In this document: positions 43,135 through 51,074 of the stretch, piece by piece
How the letters are laid out: each line of letters begins with the position of its first letter
Position numbering within the stretch: position 1 is the first letter of the stretch
DNA from: Sphingobium sp. WTD-1
GTDB lineage: Bacteria; Pseudomonadota; Alphaproteobacteria; Sphingomonadales; Sphingomonadaceae
NCBI RefSeq assembly: GCF_030128825.1
Contig: NZ_CP119127.1
Coordinates: 1,054,001 to 1,118,000 of the forward strand
Direction of reading: 5' to 3'
Length of the DNA: 64,000 nt
The notes under the pieces: model-generated
Database searches by the model: none
Told to the model about the DNA's origin: nothing
What the model saw: only the letters and a program-made list of their open reading frames with translations
Program-made: the position numbers and the translations under genes

Positions 43135-43941
43135 CTATTCCTTCTTGCCGCCGATGCCTTTCAGATAGCGTTCCATCCCCTCCAGATAGGCGGGGTTGAG
43201 CATCAGCGCGCTGTTGGCCATGCGTTCGACATGGCGACCCATGGACGGGCCGACTTCGGCGGCCAGCTCGATCGCGATCTTGGCGGCGCCCATCTGTTCG
43301 CCATTCTGCTTGGTGAGGTGCCGGCAGAAGGCGAGGGCCGCGTCGTCGAAGCCCTCGTCGGGCATGACGTCATGCACCAGGCCCATGATGAGGGCGCGGT
43401 CGGCATCGGCCTTCTGGTTGCCCATGATCAGCCAACGCGCCCAGTGCGGGCCGCAGATGCGGGTCAGGCGGCTGACCCCGTTGGAGGCCGGCAGCACGCC
43501 GAACAGCCCTTCGGGGAAGGAGAAGGCGGCTGACTTGGCCGCCAGGCGGAAATCGCAGGACAGCGCCATTTCCAGCCCGCCGCCGACGCAGGTGGCGTGG
43601 ATAGCACAGACGATCGGCTTTTCCACATGCTCCATCTCGTCATAGATGCGCTGCATCCCGTTGAGCTGGAGCCGGTGATTTTCGCGGATGCCACTGGGCG
43701 TGCGGGGATATTCCCTGGGCGACCCGCCGCTCTTCATGTCCGCGCCGGAACAGAAATAGCGGCCGGTCGATCGGACCAGCATTACCTTCAGCTCCGGCGT
43801 GTCGCGGAAACGGATCAGCGCCGCCTCGAACAGCGCCATCGTCTCCGCCGACAGGGCATTGAGCTTGTCCGGCCGGTTCAGCGTGGCAATGAGGATGCCA
43901 TCCTGTTCCTGCGTCAGCAGATGGGGCGCGTCGTCCGTCAT
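43135..43941 (-). CDS. enoyl-CoA hydratase/isomerase (crotonase family)
   Basis: A crotonase-fold enzyme of 268 residues. The oxyanion-hole segments are STGRYFCSGADMKSGG (about 58-73) and HATCVGGGLEMALSCDFR, followed by FPEGLFGVLPASNGVSRL. The usual second catalytic glutamate position reads PEGLFG. It would hydrate or isomerise an enoyl-CoA made by the acyl-CoA dehydrogenase encoded 10 bases upstream in the same minus-strand operon. AGGAAG precedes the ATG. Last gene of the ferredoxin/SDR/dehydrogenase/hydratase run. Confidence 0.92.
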   Translation of the reverse strand: MTDDAPHLLTQEQDGILIATLNRPDKLNALSAETMALFEAALIRFRDTPELKVMLVRSTGRYFCSGADMKSGGSPREYPRTPSGIRENHRLQLNGMQRIYDEMEHVEKPIVCAIHATCVGGGLEMALSCDFRLAAKSAAFSFPEGLFGVLPASNGVSRLTRICGPHWARWLIMGNQKADADRALIMGLVHDVMPDEGFDDAALAFCRHLTKQNGEQMGAAKIAIELAAEVGPSMGRHVERMANSALMLNPAYLEGMERYLKGIGGKKE

Positions 43942-43951
43942 GCGATCTTCC

Positions 43952-46162
43952 TCAGGCGCGGGTGCGCGGCAGGCCTAGGCCCTTTTCCGCGATCATGCTG
44001 CGATGCACCTCGCTGGTGCCGCCATAGATGGTCGATCCCTGGGCGTGGCGATAGAACATGTTGATCTCCTCCGCCGGCCCCTTGCGCTTGGAGAGCGAGG
44101 CCGGGGCGGTAAGATCGAGCAGGTCGCGCGCGTCGGTCAGGAACTTCTCCGAACTGAACATCTTGGCCATCGGGCCATAGGCATGGTTCGGCTTCTTTTC
44201 CGACATGACCCATTGGGCGCGATAGGTGATCAGCTCCGACGCCCATAGATTGGCGGCGGTGCGGGCCAGCCGCGCCTGTGCGCTACCATCCTCGATCAGC
44301 GGCCTGCCCCTGTGGATAAGTTCGCGACAAAGGGCTTCGCCGGCCTGCAGCATCTTGCGCTGATATTTGGCGAAGCCGCCGCCATGTTCCAGCTCCAGGC
44401 TGGCGCTCATGGTGCGCACGCCGCCATCGATCTCGCCCAGTCGCCAGCTGTCGGGGATGCGCACGCCATCATAGAAGGTGATGTTGGTGCGCTCGTCCTG
44501 GAAGGTGTGGACCGGCTGCACCGTCACGCCATCGGCCTTCAGCGGCACGATGAACATGGTGAGGCCCTTATGCTTGGCCACGTCCGGATTGGTGCGGCAG
44601 AGCATCAGCACATAGGTGGACAGGTTGGCGCCCGACGTGAACATCTTGGTGCCGTCGATCCGCCAGCTGCCGTCGGATTCCTGCGTCGCGCGGCATTGCG
44701 CCGCGAACACGTCGGAGCCCGATCCGGGTTCGGAATAGCCGAGCGAGCAGATCACCTCGCCGCGCATGATTTCGGGCAGCACCGCCTGCTTCAACTCGTC
44801 GGTGCCGAAGCGGTGGATGATGAGCGACACCATCTGCGTCACATTGGCGGCGGGGTTATTGTATCCCTGCTCCTCGAACGCATCCATCGCCGCGGTCTTC
44901 TCATAGGCCGACAGGCCCCGGCCACCCACATCCTTGGGCAGGCCGAGATAGAGGAGATTCTGCGCCGCCAGCTTGCGGTTGAGTTCGGGGTTATAGCCCT
45001 CCCAGCTATAGTGGAAGGTCGCCCGCATCTCCGGCGTCACATTGGCCGCGAAGAAGGCGTCGATCTCGTCCTTGATCGTCTGCGCGGCTTCGCCCAGGTC
45101 GAAATCGACCGGCATCGGTCCGGCGTCGGGCAGGGCGGCGGCCTCATCGGCGTAGAGCCGGCGCCCGGCCTCGTCGAGCCAGCGCTGCGGATCGCCGCCG
45201 ATCAGCGGCCAGGCCTTGGCCCGCAGATTATAGAGGAAGATGTCATATTCGGTGGTGAGGCCATAGCCGCCGAAGGTGTGGAGCGATTGCGCCACCGCCT
45301 TGGCCGCGCTCTGGGCGTTCCACCAGGCGGCGATCGATATCGCGCCCCCAGCTTCGGGGGCGCCGTCGGCCAGGTCGCGGATCGCCTTCCACACCAGGAA
45401 CTTGCCGCCGTCGATCTCGCAGAGAATGTCGGCCAGCGGATGGGAAATGGCCTGGAACTGGCCGATATATTGGTCGAACTGCTTGCGCTCGCAGGCATAG
45501 GCAGCGGCGAGCTTCAATGCCTCGCGGCCGATGCCGGCCAGACCGGCGGCGATCAGCAGCTTCCATTCCTCGATCCCGGCGGCGAAGGTCGCCAGCGCCT
45601 CGGCACCCGATGCCAGCACCGTGCGCGGATGCGCCGACAGGTCGATCTGCGCGATCGGGGTGGAGGCAAGATTATCCTCCGCCTTGCGTGCCTCTGCGGG
45701 CACGGTGACGAGGATGATGTCTTCGCCCGACCGGGCCAGCACGGCTTCGGCCACCAGGCCACCGCCGATCCACTGGACGGGCGTGTCCGCGACATCCTCG
45801 AAGGCGAAGCTGGCGACCGCATCGCCCGCCAGCACCCGGCCGAGCAGGTCGGCCGTCGCCTCGCCGCCCAGTTGCGCCAGCAAGCGCGCCGCCACCAGCG
45901 CTTCGGCCAGAGGCCCCGATGCCAGTGTCCGGCCCGCTTCCTCCATCAGGATGGTCGCGTCGAACAGGCCAAGGCCCAGGCCCCCGGCCTCTTCGGGCAC
46001 GCGGATCGACAGCGCGCCCAGCTCCGCCAGCCCCTGCCACAGGGTGGGGTCGAAGCCGGTCGGCGCGGCGGCGCGGACCCGCGCCATGCTGCTATGTTCG
46101 TCCAGGAAGCGCGCGAACATGTCGCGCATCATCTCCTGATCGTCGGTCAGGTCGAAATTCAT
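43952..46162 (-). CDS. double-length acyl-CoA dehydrogenase (two fused ACAD units)
   Basis: A protein of 736 residues made of two acyl-CoA dehydrogenase modules. Residues 1 to about 360 start MNFDLTDDQEMMRDMFARF and keep the C-terminal helical part (CERKQFDQYIGQFQAISH, LHTFGGYGLTTEYD). Residues about 375-736 have ICSLGYSEPGSGSDVFA and end IYGGTSEVHRSMIAE. Single ACADs have about 380 residues; fused forms such as mycobacterial FadE34 act on bulky steroid- or bile-acid-type CoA esters (family knowledge). Only the second module has the full FAD/substrate signature, so the first may be structural, as in heteromeric ChsE1-ChsE2. The neighbours point to shortening of a side chain. Confidence 0.9.
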   Translation of the reverse strand: MNFDLTDDQEMMRDMFARFLDEHSSMARVRAAAPTGFDPTLWQGLAELGALSIRVPEEAGGLGLGLFDATILMEEAGRTLASGPLAEALVAARLLAQLGGEATADLLGRVLAGDAVASFAFEDVADTPVQWIGGGLVAEAVLARSGEDIILVTVPAEARKAEDNLASTPIAQIDLSAHPRTVLASGAEALATFAAGIEEWKLLIAAGLAGIGREALKLAAAYACERKQFDQYIGQFQAISHPLADILCEIDGGKFLVWKAIRDLADGAPEAGGAISIAAWWNAQSAAKAVAQSLHTFGGYGLTTEYDIFLYNLRAKAWPLIGGDPQRWLDEAGRRLYADEAAALPDAGPMPVDFDLGEAAQTIKDEIDAFFAANVTPEMRATFHYSWEGYNPELNRKLAAQNLLYLGLPKDVGGRGLSAYEKTAAMDAFEEQGYNNPAANVTQMVSLIIHRFGTDELKQAVLPEIMRGEVICSLGYSEPGSGSDVFAAQCRATQESDGSWRIDGTKMFTSGANLSTYVLMLCRTNPDVAKHKGLTMFIVPLKADGVTVQPVHTFQDERTNITFYDGVRIPDSWRLGEIDGGVRTMSASLELEHGGGFAKYQRKMLQAGEALCRELIHRGRPLIEDGSAQARLARTAANLWASELITYRAQWVMSEKKPNHAYGPMAKMFSSEKFLTDARDLLDLTAPASLSKRKGPAEEINMFYRHAQGSTIYGGTSEVHRSMIAEKGLGLPRTRA

Positions 46163-46167
46163 GGGGG

Positions 46168-47001
46168 TCAGGCCTCGGCGGGCGCCGAACGCCGCATCAT
46201 GACGCTGAGGTCCACCTGGCCGGTGGCGACGCCGCCCATGAAGCCGCCATCGACCGGGAAGACCACGCCATTGACGATGCCGGCCAGATCGCTGTTCAGC
46301 AGCACGATGCCGCCCGCCTGTTCGGCCGGGGTCGAATAACGGCCCATCGGCTCGGCGGCGGCGGCGACCACATCCTTGCCGGACGCGGCTTCGAACGTCG
46401 CCATCATCGGCGTCTGGGTGGGCGAGGGCAGGGTGCAGTTGATGCGAATGCCCTTCTTGATGAGATGCGCGCCCATAAACTGGGTCCAGACGATCACATT
46501 CTCCTTGGAGAAGCTGTAGCCTTCCTTGACCACATCATCGAGATGCGCCTCGCACCAGGCGACGGCGGCGTCATAGCCCTTGGTGGTGACGAATTCCATG
46601 TTGGTCGGGATGCGGCGGCTCCAGCCCAGCCCGCCGGTGGAGGCGATGCTGGCGATCGCGCCGCCCGGTCCCATCAGCGGCAGCACCTGTTCGGTCAGGT
46701 GGCGCAGGCCGATGAAGTTCACCTTCATGACGTCGAGCGGCGGGAAGGACTGGGGCAGGCCGGCGCAGTTGAACAGCGCATCCACCTTGCCGCCGATGCC
46801 GGCCACCGCCGCCTCGATCGAGGCGGGATCGCGCAGGTCGACATTGGTGAAGGAGGCGAGCGGCAGGCTGCTGTCCCTGAAGTCCAGGCCATGAACCTCG
46901 GCGCCCAGCTCCAGCAGCAGCTTGGCGGTCGCCTCCCCCATGCCAGAGAAGCAGCCGCTCACGATCACGCGCTTGCCCTTATAGCCCAAAATGTCGCTCA
47001 T
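46168..47001 (-). CDS. SDR, 3-alpha-hydroxysteroid dehydrogenase-like
   Basis: An SDR of 277 residues. Rossmann motif VSGCFSGMGEATA, GLDFRD (the aspartate favours NAD), FNCAGLPQ, ASIASTGG and YSFSK (catalytic Y and K). The long insertion between the serine strand and the YxxxK segment and the VSGCxxGxG start are features of the 3-alpha-hydroxysteroid dehydrogenase/carbonyl reductase subgroup (recollection). ATG 47001 follows GGGAGAG. It is between the ferredoxin gene and the double acyl-CoA dehydrogenase on the minus strand. A steroid-like ring alcohol is a possible, unproven, substrate. Confidence 0.88.
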   Translation of the reverse strand: MSDILGYKGKRVIVSGCFSGMGEATAKLLLELGAEVHGLDFRDSSLPLASFTNVDLRDPASIEAAVAGIGGKVDALFNCAGLPQSFPPLDVMKVNFIGLRHLTEQVLPLMGPGGAIASIASTGGLGWSRRIPTNMEFVTTKGYDAAVAWCEAHLDDVVKEGYSFSKENVIVWTQFMGAHLIKKGIRINCTLPSPTQTPMMATFEAASGKDVVAAAAEPMGRYSTPAEQAGGIVLLNSDLAGIVNGVVFPVDGGFMGGVATGQVDLSVMMRRSAPAEA

Positions 47002-47023
47002 CTCGCTCTCCCGGATTCTCTGA

Positions 47024-47254
47024 TTATGCCTTGGCCTGGGGCGGCCAGCTGATGCTGCCATCATCTTCCTCGACGAAGATGATGCGTTCGGGGCAGGCGC
47101 GCGCGCCGCGCTTGGCGGTCTGTTCCTCGCCGTCGGCCACGTCGAAACCCTCGGTCGCGATATAGCCGTCCTCGTCCAGCGGATACATGTCCTCGGACAC
47201 GGCGGCGCAGCGGGCATTGCCCACGCAGCCTGACTTTTCGATGCGGATTCTCAT
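47024..47254 (-). CDS. 3Fe-4S ferredoxin
   Basis: A small ferredoxin of 76 residues with C10-x5-C16 and C54-P, the three-cysteine pattern of [3Fe-4S] ferredoxins that deliver electrons to bacterial P450s. The second residue of the usual CxxC pair is missing as expected for a 3Fe cluster. It is divergent from the cytochrome P450 gene (234-base shared region), making it that enzyme's likely electron donor; no ferredoxin reductase is in the window. It is the first gene of the minus-strand SDR/ACAD/ECH operon. Confidence 0.9.
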   Translation of the reverse strand: MRIRIEKSGCVGNARCAAVSEDMYPLDEDGYIATEGFDVADGEEQTAKRGARACPERIIFVEEDDGSISWPPQAKA

Positions 47255-47488
47255 CTGCCCTCTCCGGCTATTCTGACCTTCCTTAGAAAGGAGATTACGG
47301 CCCCGATCAACGTGGCGCCCGGCACAATCGCCATCGCGATACGGAGCCGCGACGCGGATCGTCGGTGCGTTATCTGGCGCCGCCACACCCAGCCCCTTTG
47401 CCTTTGCCGGGCCGCCGGGCAAAACGGGTCCGACAAGAAGGGACGCGTCCTGCACGCGCCCGCCCCAGCAGGGAAGACGGAGAGAATC
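47255..47488. promoter_or_regulatory. divergent promoter region between ferredoxin and P450 operons
   Basis: This 234-base gap must carry the promoters of both the ferredoxin-led minus operon and the P450-led plus operon. A less G+C-rich patch with CTTCCTTAGAAAGGAG (about 47279-47294) is visible near the ferredoxin start. ATCGC-C-ATCGCGAT palindromic material lies near 47329. I could not assign promoter boxes or an operator with confidence. Confidence 0.4.
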
Positions 47489-48742
47489 ATGGCCCACGCC
47501 ACCTTGAGCCCCGCCGCGCCACAGCCGGCCCATGTGCCCGACGCGCTCGTCTATGATTTCGATGTCCATGCCGATCCGGGGCTGCTGGCCGATCCGCATG
47601 CGCGCATCCTCGACCTGCTGAAGACGGCGCCGCCGGTCTTCTGGACGCCGCGGAATGGCGGCGGCTGGGTCGCGCTGACCCATGCCGCCAATTATGAGGC
47701 GTCGCGCGATACCGAGACCTATTCCAGCGAGTTCGTGCCGGCCGACAAGATGAAGGCGCTGCTCGCCTCGCTGCCGCCGGGCGCGCCGCATATTCCGCAG
47801 CCGATCCCGATCACGCTCGATCCGCCCGAACATACCAAATATCGCCAGCCGCTGCAGAAGGTCTTCTCGCCCAAGACAATCGCGGCCCTGAAGGACAGCA
47901 TCCGCGAACTGGCGGGTGAGCTGATCGACGCGATCAAGGCCGATGGCCAGTGCGAGTTCATGAGCACCGTGGCCGAGCCGCTGCCGGTGCAGGTCTTCCT
48001 CAAGATGCTGGGCCTGCCGCTCGAACGGCTGCCGGAATATCGCCAGATCGTGAAGGAGCATATGGAGGCGATCGATACCGATCGCGAAGGCTCCATGCGC
48101 CGGTTGCAGCGCATTGCCGCGGCGATGCGCGATACCGTGCTGGAGCGCAGGGATAATCCGAAGGACGATATCATTTCCATGCTGTGGAAGCTGGAGGTGG
48201 ACGGCCAGCCGAGCACGCTTGCCGACATGGAGAATTATGGCGTGCTGCTGTTCATCGCCGGGCTCGATACGGTGATGAACGGCATGGGCCTTGCCATGCG
48301 CGGCCTGGCGCTCGACCTGCCATTGCAGGCGAAGTTGCGGGCCGAGCCCAAGCTGGTAGCCGAAGCGGCCGAGGAAATGCTGCGCCGCTATACCTTCACC
48401 GTGCCGATGCGGGTCATCAAGAAGCCCGCCGAACTGGCCGGGGCCAAGATGATGCCCGGCGACATGCTCAAGCTGTTCCTGCCCGCCGCCGATCTGGATG
48501 CGAAGGAGTTTCCGCAGCCCGACAGCTATGATCTTGATCGCGAGAACAATGTTCACATCGCCTTTGGCGTCGGCCCGCATCGCTGCCTGGGTTCCCACCT
48601 CGCGCGCGTGGAGTTGCAGGTTCTCTATGAGGAGATGCTGGCGCGTCTGCCCGAATTCCGGCTCGATCCGGCCAAGCCCACGGTCTTCCATGGCGGCCAT
48701 GTGATCGGCATCGAAAGCCTGAACCTGGTCTGGGACGTCTGA
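47489..48742 (+). CDS. cytochrome P450 monooxygenase
   Basis: A soluble class I bacterial P450 of 417 residues that would hydroxylate a hydrophobic substrate. Landmarks: I-helix FIAGLDTVMNG (the usual acid-threonine pair is D-T), K-helix EEMLRR (ExxR) and heme loop FGVGPHRCLGSH with the cysteine ligand at about residue 366. ATG 47489 is taken because CGGAGAGA precedes it. Electron supply is probably by the divergent 3Fe-4S ferredoxin. Its stop overlaps the ATG of the DUF35 protein by one base, so it heads a coupled plus-strand operon (DUF35, thiolase-like, DUF2889, esterase). Confidence 0.95.
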   Translation: MAHATLSPAAPQPAHVPDALVYDFDVHADPGLLADPHARILDLLKTAPPVFWTPRNGGGWVALTHAANYEASRDTETYSSEFVPADKMKALLASLPPGAPHIPQPIPITLDPPEHTKYRQPLQKVFSPKTIAALKDSIRELAGELIDAIKADGQCEFMSTVAEPLPVQVFLKMLGLPLERLPEYRQIVKEHMEAIDTDREGSMRRLQRIAAAMRDTVLERRDNPKDDIISMLWKLEVDGQPSTLADMENYGVLLFIAGLDTVMNGMGLAMRGLALDLPLQAKLRAEPKLVAEAAEEMLRRYTFTVPMRVIKKPAELAGAKMMPGDMLKLFLPAADLDAKEFPQPDSYDLDRENNVHIAFGVGPHRCLGSHLARVELQVLYEEMLARLPEFRLDPAKPTVFHGGHVIGIESLNLVWDV

Positions 48743-49146
48743 TGGTCTGGCAACGTTCGCGCCCGCGCCTCGACCGGGAAAATCGCGCCTTCTGGACCGG
48801 CGGGGCGGAGGGGAAGCTCAACATCACCCGCTGTGATGATTGCGGCCAGTTCACCCATCCGCCGCGCGAGATCTGCCGTCATTGCCAGTCGGAAAATGTC
48901 GGCCCCCATGCGGTCGCCGGCACCGGCGCGGTCGATACCTATACGATCAACTATCAGGCCTGGGCCAAGGATATGGAGGTGCCCTTCGTCATCGCCCGCG
49001 TCCGGCTCGACGATGTGCCCGGCGTCTATCTGACCACCAATATCGTCAACTGCCCGGTCGATGCCGTCGACATGGATGACCGCGTCCGCGTCACCTTCGA
49101 GGAGCAGGACGGCATCTGGTTTCCCCTGTTCGAGAAGGTCGCATGA
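48742..49146 (+). CDS. DUF35 zinc-ribbon/OB-fold protein
   Basis: A protein of 134 residues with a rubredoxin-like zinc ribbon (C31-x2-C34, C45-x2-C48) and a C-terminal OB fold (GAVDTYTINYQAWA...PGVYLTTNIVNC). DUF35 proteins form complexes with thiolase-fold partners; in steroid side-chain degradation the DUF35 domain of ChsH2 binds the aldolase Ltp2 (established for that system). Here it overlaps the thiolase-like gene by 4 bases (ATGA), so the same kind of complex is expected. Confidence 0.92.
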   Translation: MVWQRSRPRLDRENRAFWTGGAEGKLNITRCDDCGQFTHPPREICRHCQSENVGPHAVAGTGAVDTYTINYQAWAKDMEVPFVIARVRLDDVPGVYLTTNIVNCPVDAVDMDDRVRVTFEEQDGIWFPLFEKVA

Positions 49147-50309
49147 GCATGGCGCGCGAAGCCTATATCACCGGCATCGGCATGTCGGAGGTCGGCGTGC
49201 GGCTGACCCGGTCGCCGTTGGGCCTGACACTGGACGCCGTGCGCGAGGCGATTGCCGACGCCGGCCTGACGCTCGACCAGATCGACGGTGTCGCCACCTA
49301 TCCCGGCAAGATGTCGACCTTCCTCGGCTTCTCGCCGGTCAGTGCCGACGATGTGATCGAGATATTGGGCCTCAACACACGCTGGCACATCGGCGCGGCG
49401 GAGGCGACGGCGCAGCTGGGCGCGATCGCCGAGGCGGCGATGGCGGTGAAGGCCGGCCTTGCCCGCCATGTCCTGTGCTTCCGCACCGTCTATGAAGCGG
49501 CGGCGCTGGCCCGCCCCGAAGAATTTCCGCCGATGGAGCGGCGCAAGGATGTGTCGGGCAATTCGCAATGGGTCTCGCCCTTCGGCGCCTTCTCGGCGGC
49601 CAACTGGACCGCGCAATTCGCGATGCGCCACATGAAGCGCTATGGCCTGACCCGCGAACAGCTCGCCCAGGTGGCGCTGAACGACCATGCCAATGCCGCG
49701 CGCAACCCGCGCGCGATCGTCAAGAAACCGCTGACCATGGACGACTACATGGCGGCGCGGATGATCAGTTCGCCCTTCTGCCTCTATGATTGCGACCGTT
49801 TCACCGATGCCTCGACCGTGCTGATCGTGTCGGCGGGCGATGCGCTGGGCGAGGTGAAGACGACGCCGATCCGCATCGCCGCCAGCGCCGGATCGGTCGA
49901 GCGCTACAGCTGGGACCAGGCCGAATGGGCGAGCGCCTATCCGACCGGGCGCGACCTGTGGAAAAATACCGACTACACCGCCAGGGATGTCGATACCGTC
50001 CAATTCTATGACGGTTTCGCCTTCCAGCCGATCACCTGGCTCGAAGGGCTGGGCTTTTGCGATGTCGGCGAAGGCGGCCAGTTCCTCGAAGAGGGCAAGC
50101 GCATCGCGCTCGACGGCGAATTGCCGATGAACACCGGCGGCGGCCAGCTTGGCTGGGGACGGCTGCACGGCTTTGGATTCGCCTATGAATCGGTGGTGCA
50201 GTTGCGCGGCGAGGGCGGCGAAAGGCAGATCGCCGGCGACCCGAAGGTGGCTGTGGCGACATCGGGTGGCGGCCCCATGGCGGCGGCGCTGCTGCTGGCG
50301 AAGGACTGA
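49143..50309 (+). CDS. thiolase-superfamily protein, lipid-transfer/Ltp2-like (putative retro-aldolase)
   Basis: A protein of 388 residues of the SCP-x/lipid-transfer thiolase group: AYITGIGMSEVG at the start, QVALNDHANAARNP, VQFYDGFAFQPITWLEGLGFC and NTGGGQLGWGRLHGFGF. The segment that would hold the thiolase nucleophile (WHIGAAEATAQLGAIAEA, 81-98) contains no cysteine, which argues against thiolysis. Ltp2-type proteins lacking the cysteine cleave 3-hydroxyacyl-CoA by retro-aldol reaction together with a DUF35 partner; the partner is encoded directly upstream. I therefore favour an aldolase releasing a ketone plus acyl-CoA. Confidence 0.88.
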   Translation: MSMAREAYITGIGMSEVGVRLTRSPLGLTLDAVREAIADAGLTLDQIDGVATYPGKMSTFLGFSPVSADDVIEILGLNTRWHIGAAEATAQLGAIAEAAMAVKAGLARHVLCFRTVYEAAALARPEEFPPMERRKDVSGNSQWVSPFGAFSAANWTAQFAMRHMKRYGLTREQLAQVALNDHANAARNPRAIVKKPLTMDDYMAARMISSPFCLYDCDRFTDASTVLIVSAGDALGEVKTTPIRIAASAGSVERYSWDQAEWASAYPTGRDLWKNTDYTARDVDTVQFYDGFAFQPITWLEGLGFCDVGEGGQFLEEGKRIALDGELPMNTGGGQLGWGRLHGFGFAYESVVQLRGEGGERQIAGDPKVAVATSGGGPMAAALLLAKD

Positions 50310-50314
50310 TCGCG

Positions 50315-51061
50315 ATGGACAGCGGCATGCTGGACATGCTGCCCGGCTTTCGCCGTCGTTTCCTGGTGACGCCGCTGCCCGGCCGGGTGACCGCCGCGGT
50401 CGAGGATGATTATCACAGCATGGCCGTCATCCTGCATCATGACGGCGCGCGCATCAGCGGCGTCGACGCGATCATGGAGCGGGTGCCCTGGACCACCTGT
50501 CCGGGTGCGCCGACGGTGCTGCAGGCGACCTTCACCGGTGTCGCGCTGGCTGAGGCGGCGGCGCGCGGCGAGAAGAAGGCGAACTGCACCCATTTGCACG
50601 ACCTGGCCGTGCTGGCTGCGGCGCACGCTGGCGACGCAGCGCCGACCCGCTATGAGATATTGGCCTGTGATCCGCTCGAAGGCGAGGCGGTCGCGGAAAT
50701 CAGGCGCGACGGCGTACCGCTGCTGCAGGTCGCCCATCGCAGCCATGTCATGACTGCGCCAGCCGACATTGCCGGCCAGTCGCTGATGAAGCTGCGGCCC
50801 TGGATCGACGCGCTGGACGAGCCCCAGCGTGAGGCCGCCCGGCTGCTGCAATGGGGCACGATCCTCGCCAATGGCCGCCTGATCCCGATGGAGCGGCAAT
50901 CGACCGCGACCCGCGTGCCGCCCAACTGCTTCACCTTTCAGCCGGAAAATGCGGTGAGGGCACAGCGTGTCGGCAGGGTGATCGACTTCACCGCCGAACC
51001 TCTGGTGCCGCTCGACCATTTCGATGGTGCCGCCTATGACCGGCCGCGCGACGCACAATAG
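50315..51061 (+). CDS. DUF2889-type protein, function unknown
   Basis: A protein of 248 residues that I assign to the DUF2889 family from EDDYHSMAVILHHDGARISGVDA, WTTCPGAPTVL, CTHLHDLAVLA and a C-terminal low-complexity tail. Conserved Cys and His residues (TTCPGA, NCTHLHD) could bind metal or a flavin-like ligand, but no activity is known to me. Such genes recur next to CoA-dependent aromatic and steroid pathways. It lies between the thiolase-like gene and the esterase, both within 15 bases. Confidence 0.72.
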   Translation: MDSGMLDMLPGFRRRFLVTPLPGRVTAAVEDDYHSMAVILHHDGARISGVDAIMERVPWTTCPGAPTVLQATFTGVALAEAAARGEKKANCTHLHDLAVLAAAHAGDAAPTRYEILACDPLEGEAVAEIRRDGVPLLQVAHRSHVMTAPADIAGQSLMKLRPWIDALDEPQREAARLLQWGTILANGRLIPMERQSTATRVPPNCFTFQPENAVRAQRVGRVIDFTAEPLVPLDHFDGAAYDRPRDAQ

Positions 51062-51074
51062 AGGAAACGGGACG

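Noticed and set aside
44312..46339. A 675-codon plus-strand frame opposite the double acyl-CoA dehydrogenase
   Set aside because: Same reason: the minus-strand product has acyl-CoA dehydrogenase motifs and sits in an operon, the plus frame does not.
49143..50309. A conventional beta-ketothiolase assignment
   Set aside because: The segment that should carry the nucleophilic cysteine has none, so a retro-aldolase or other Ltp-type role is more likely.
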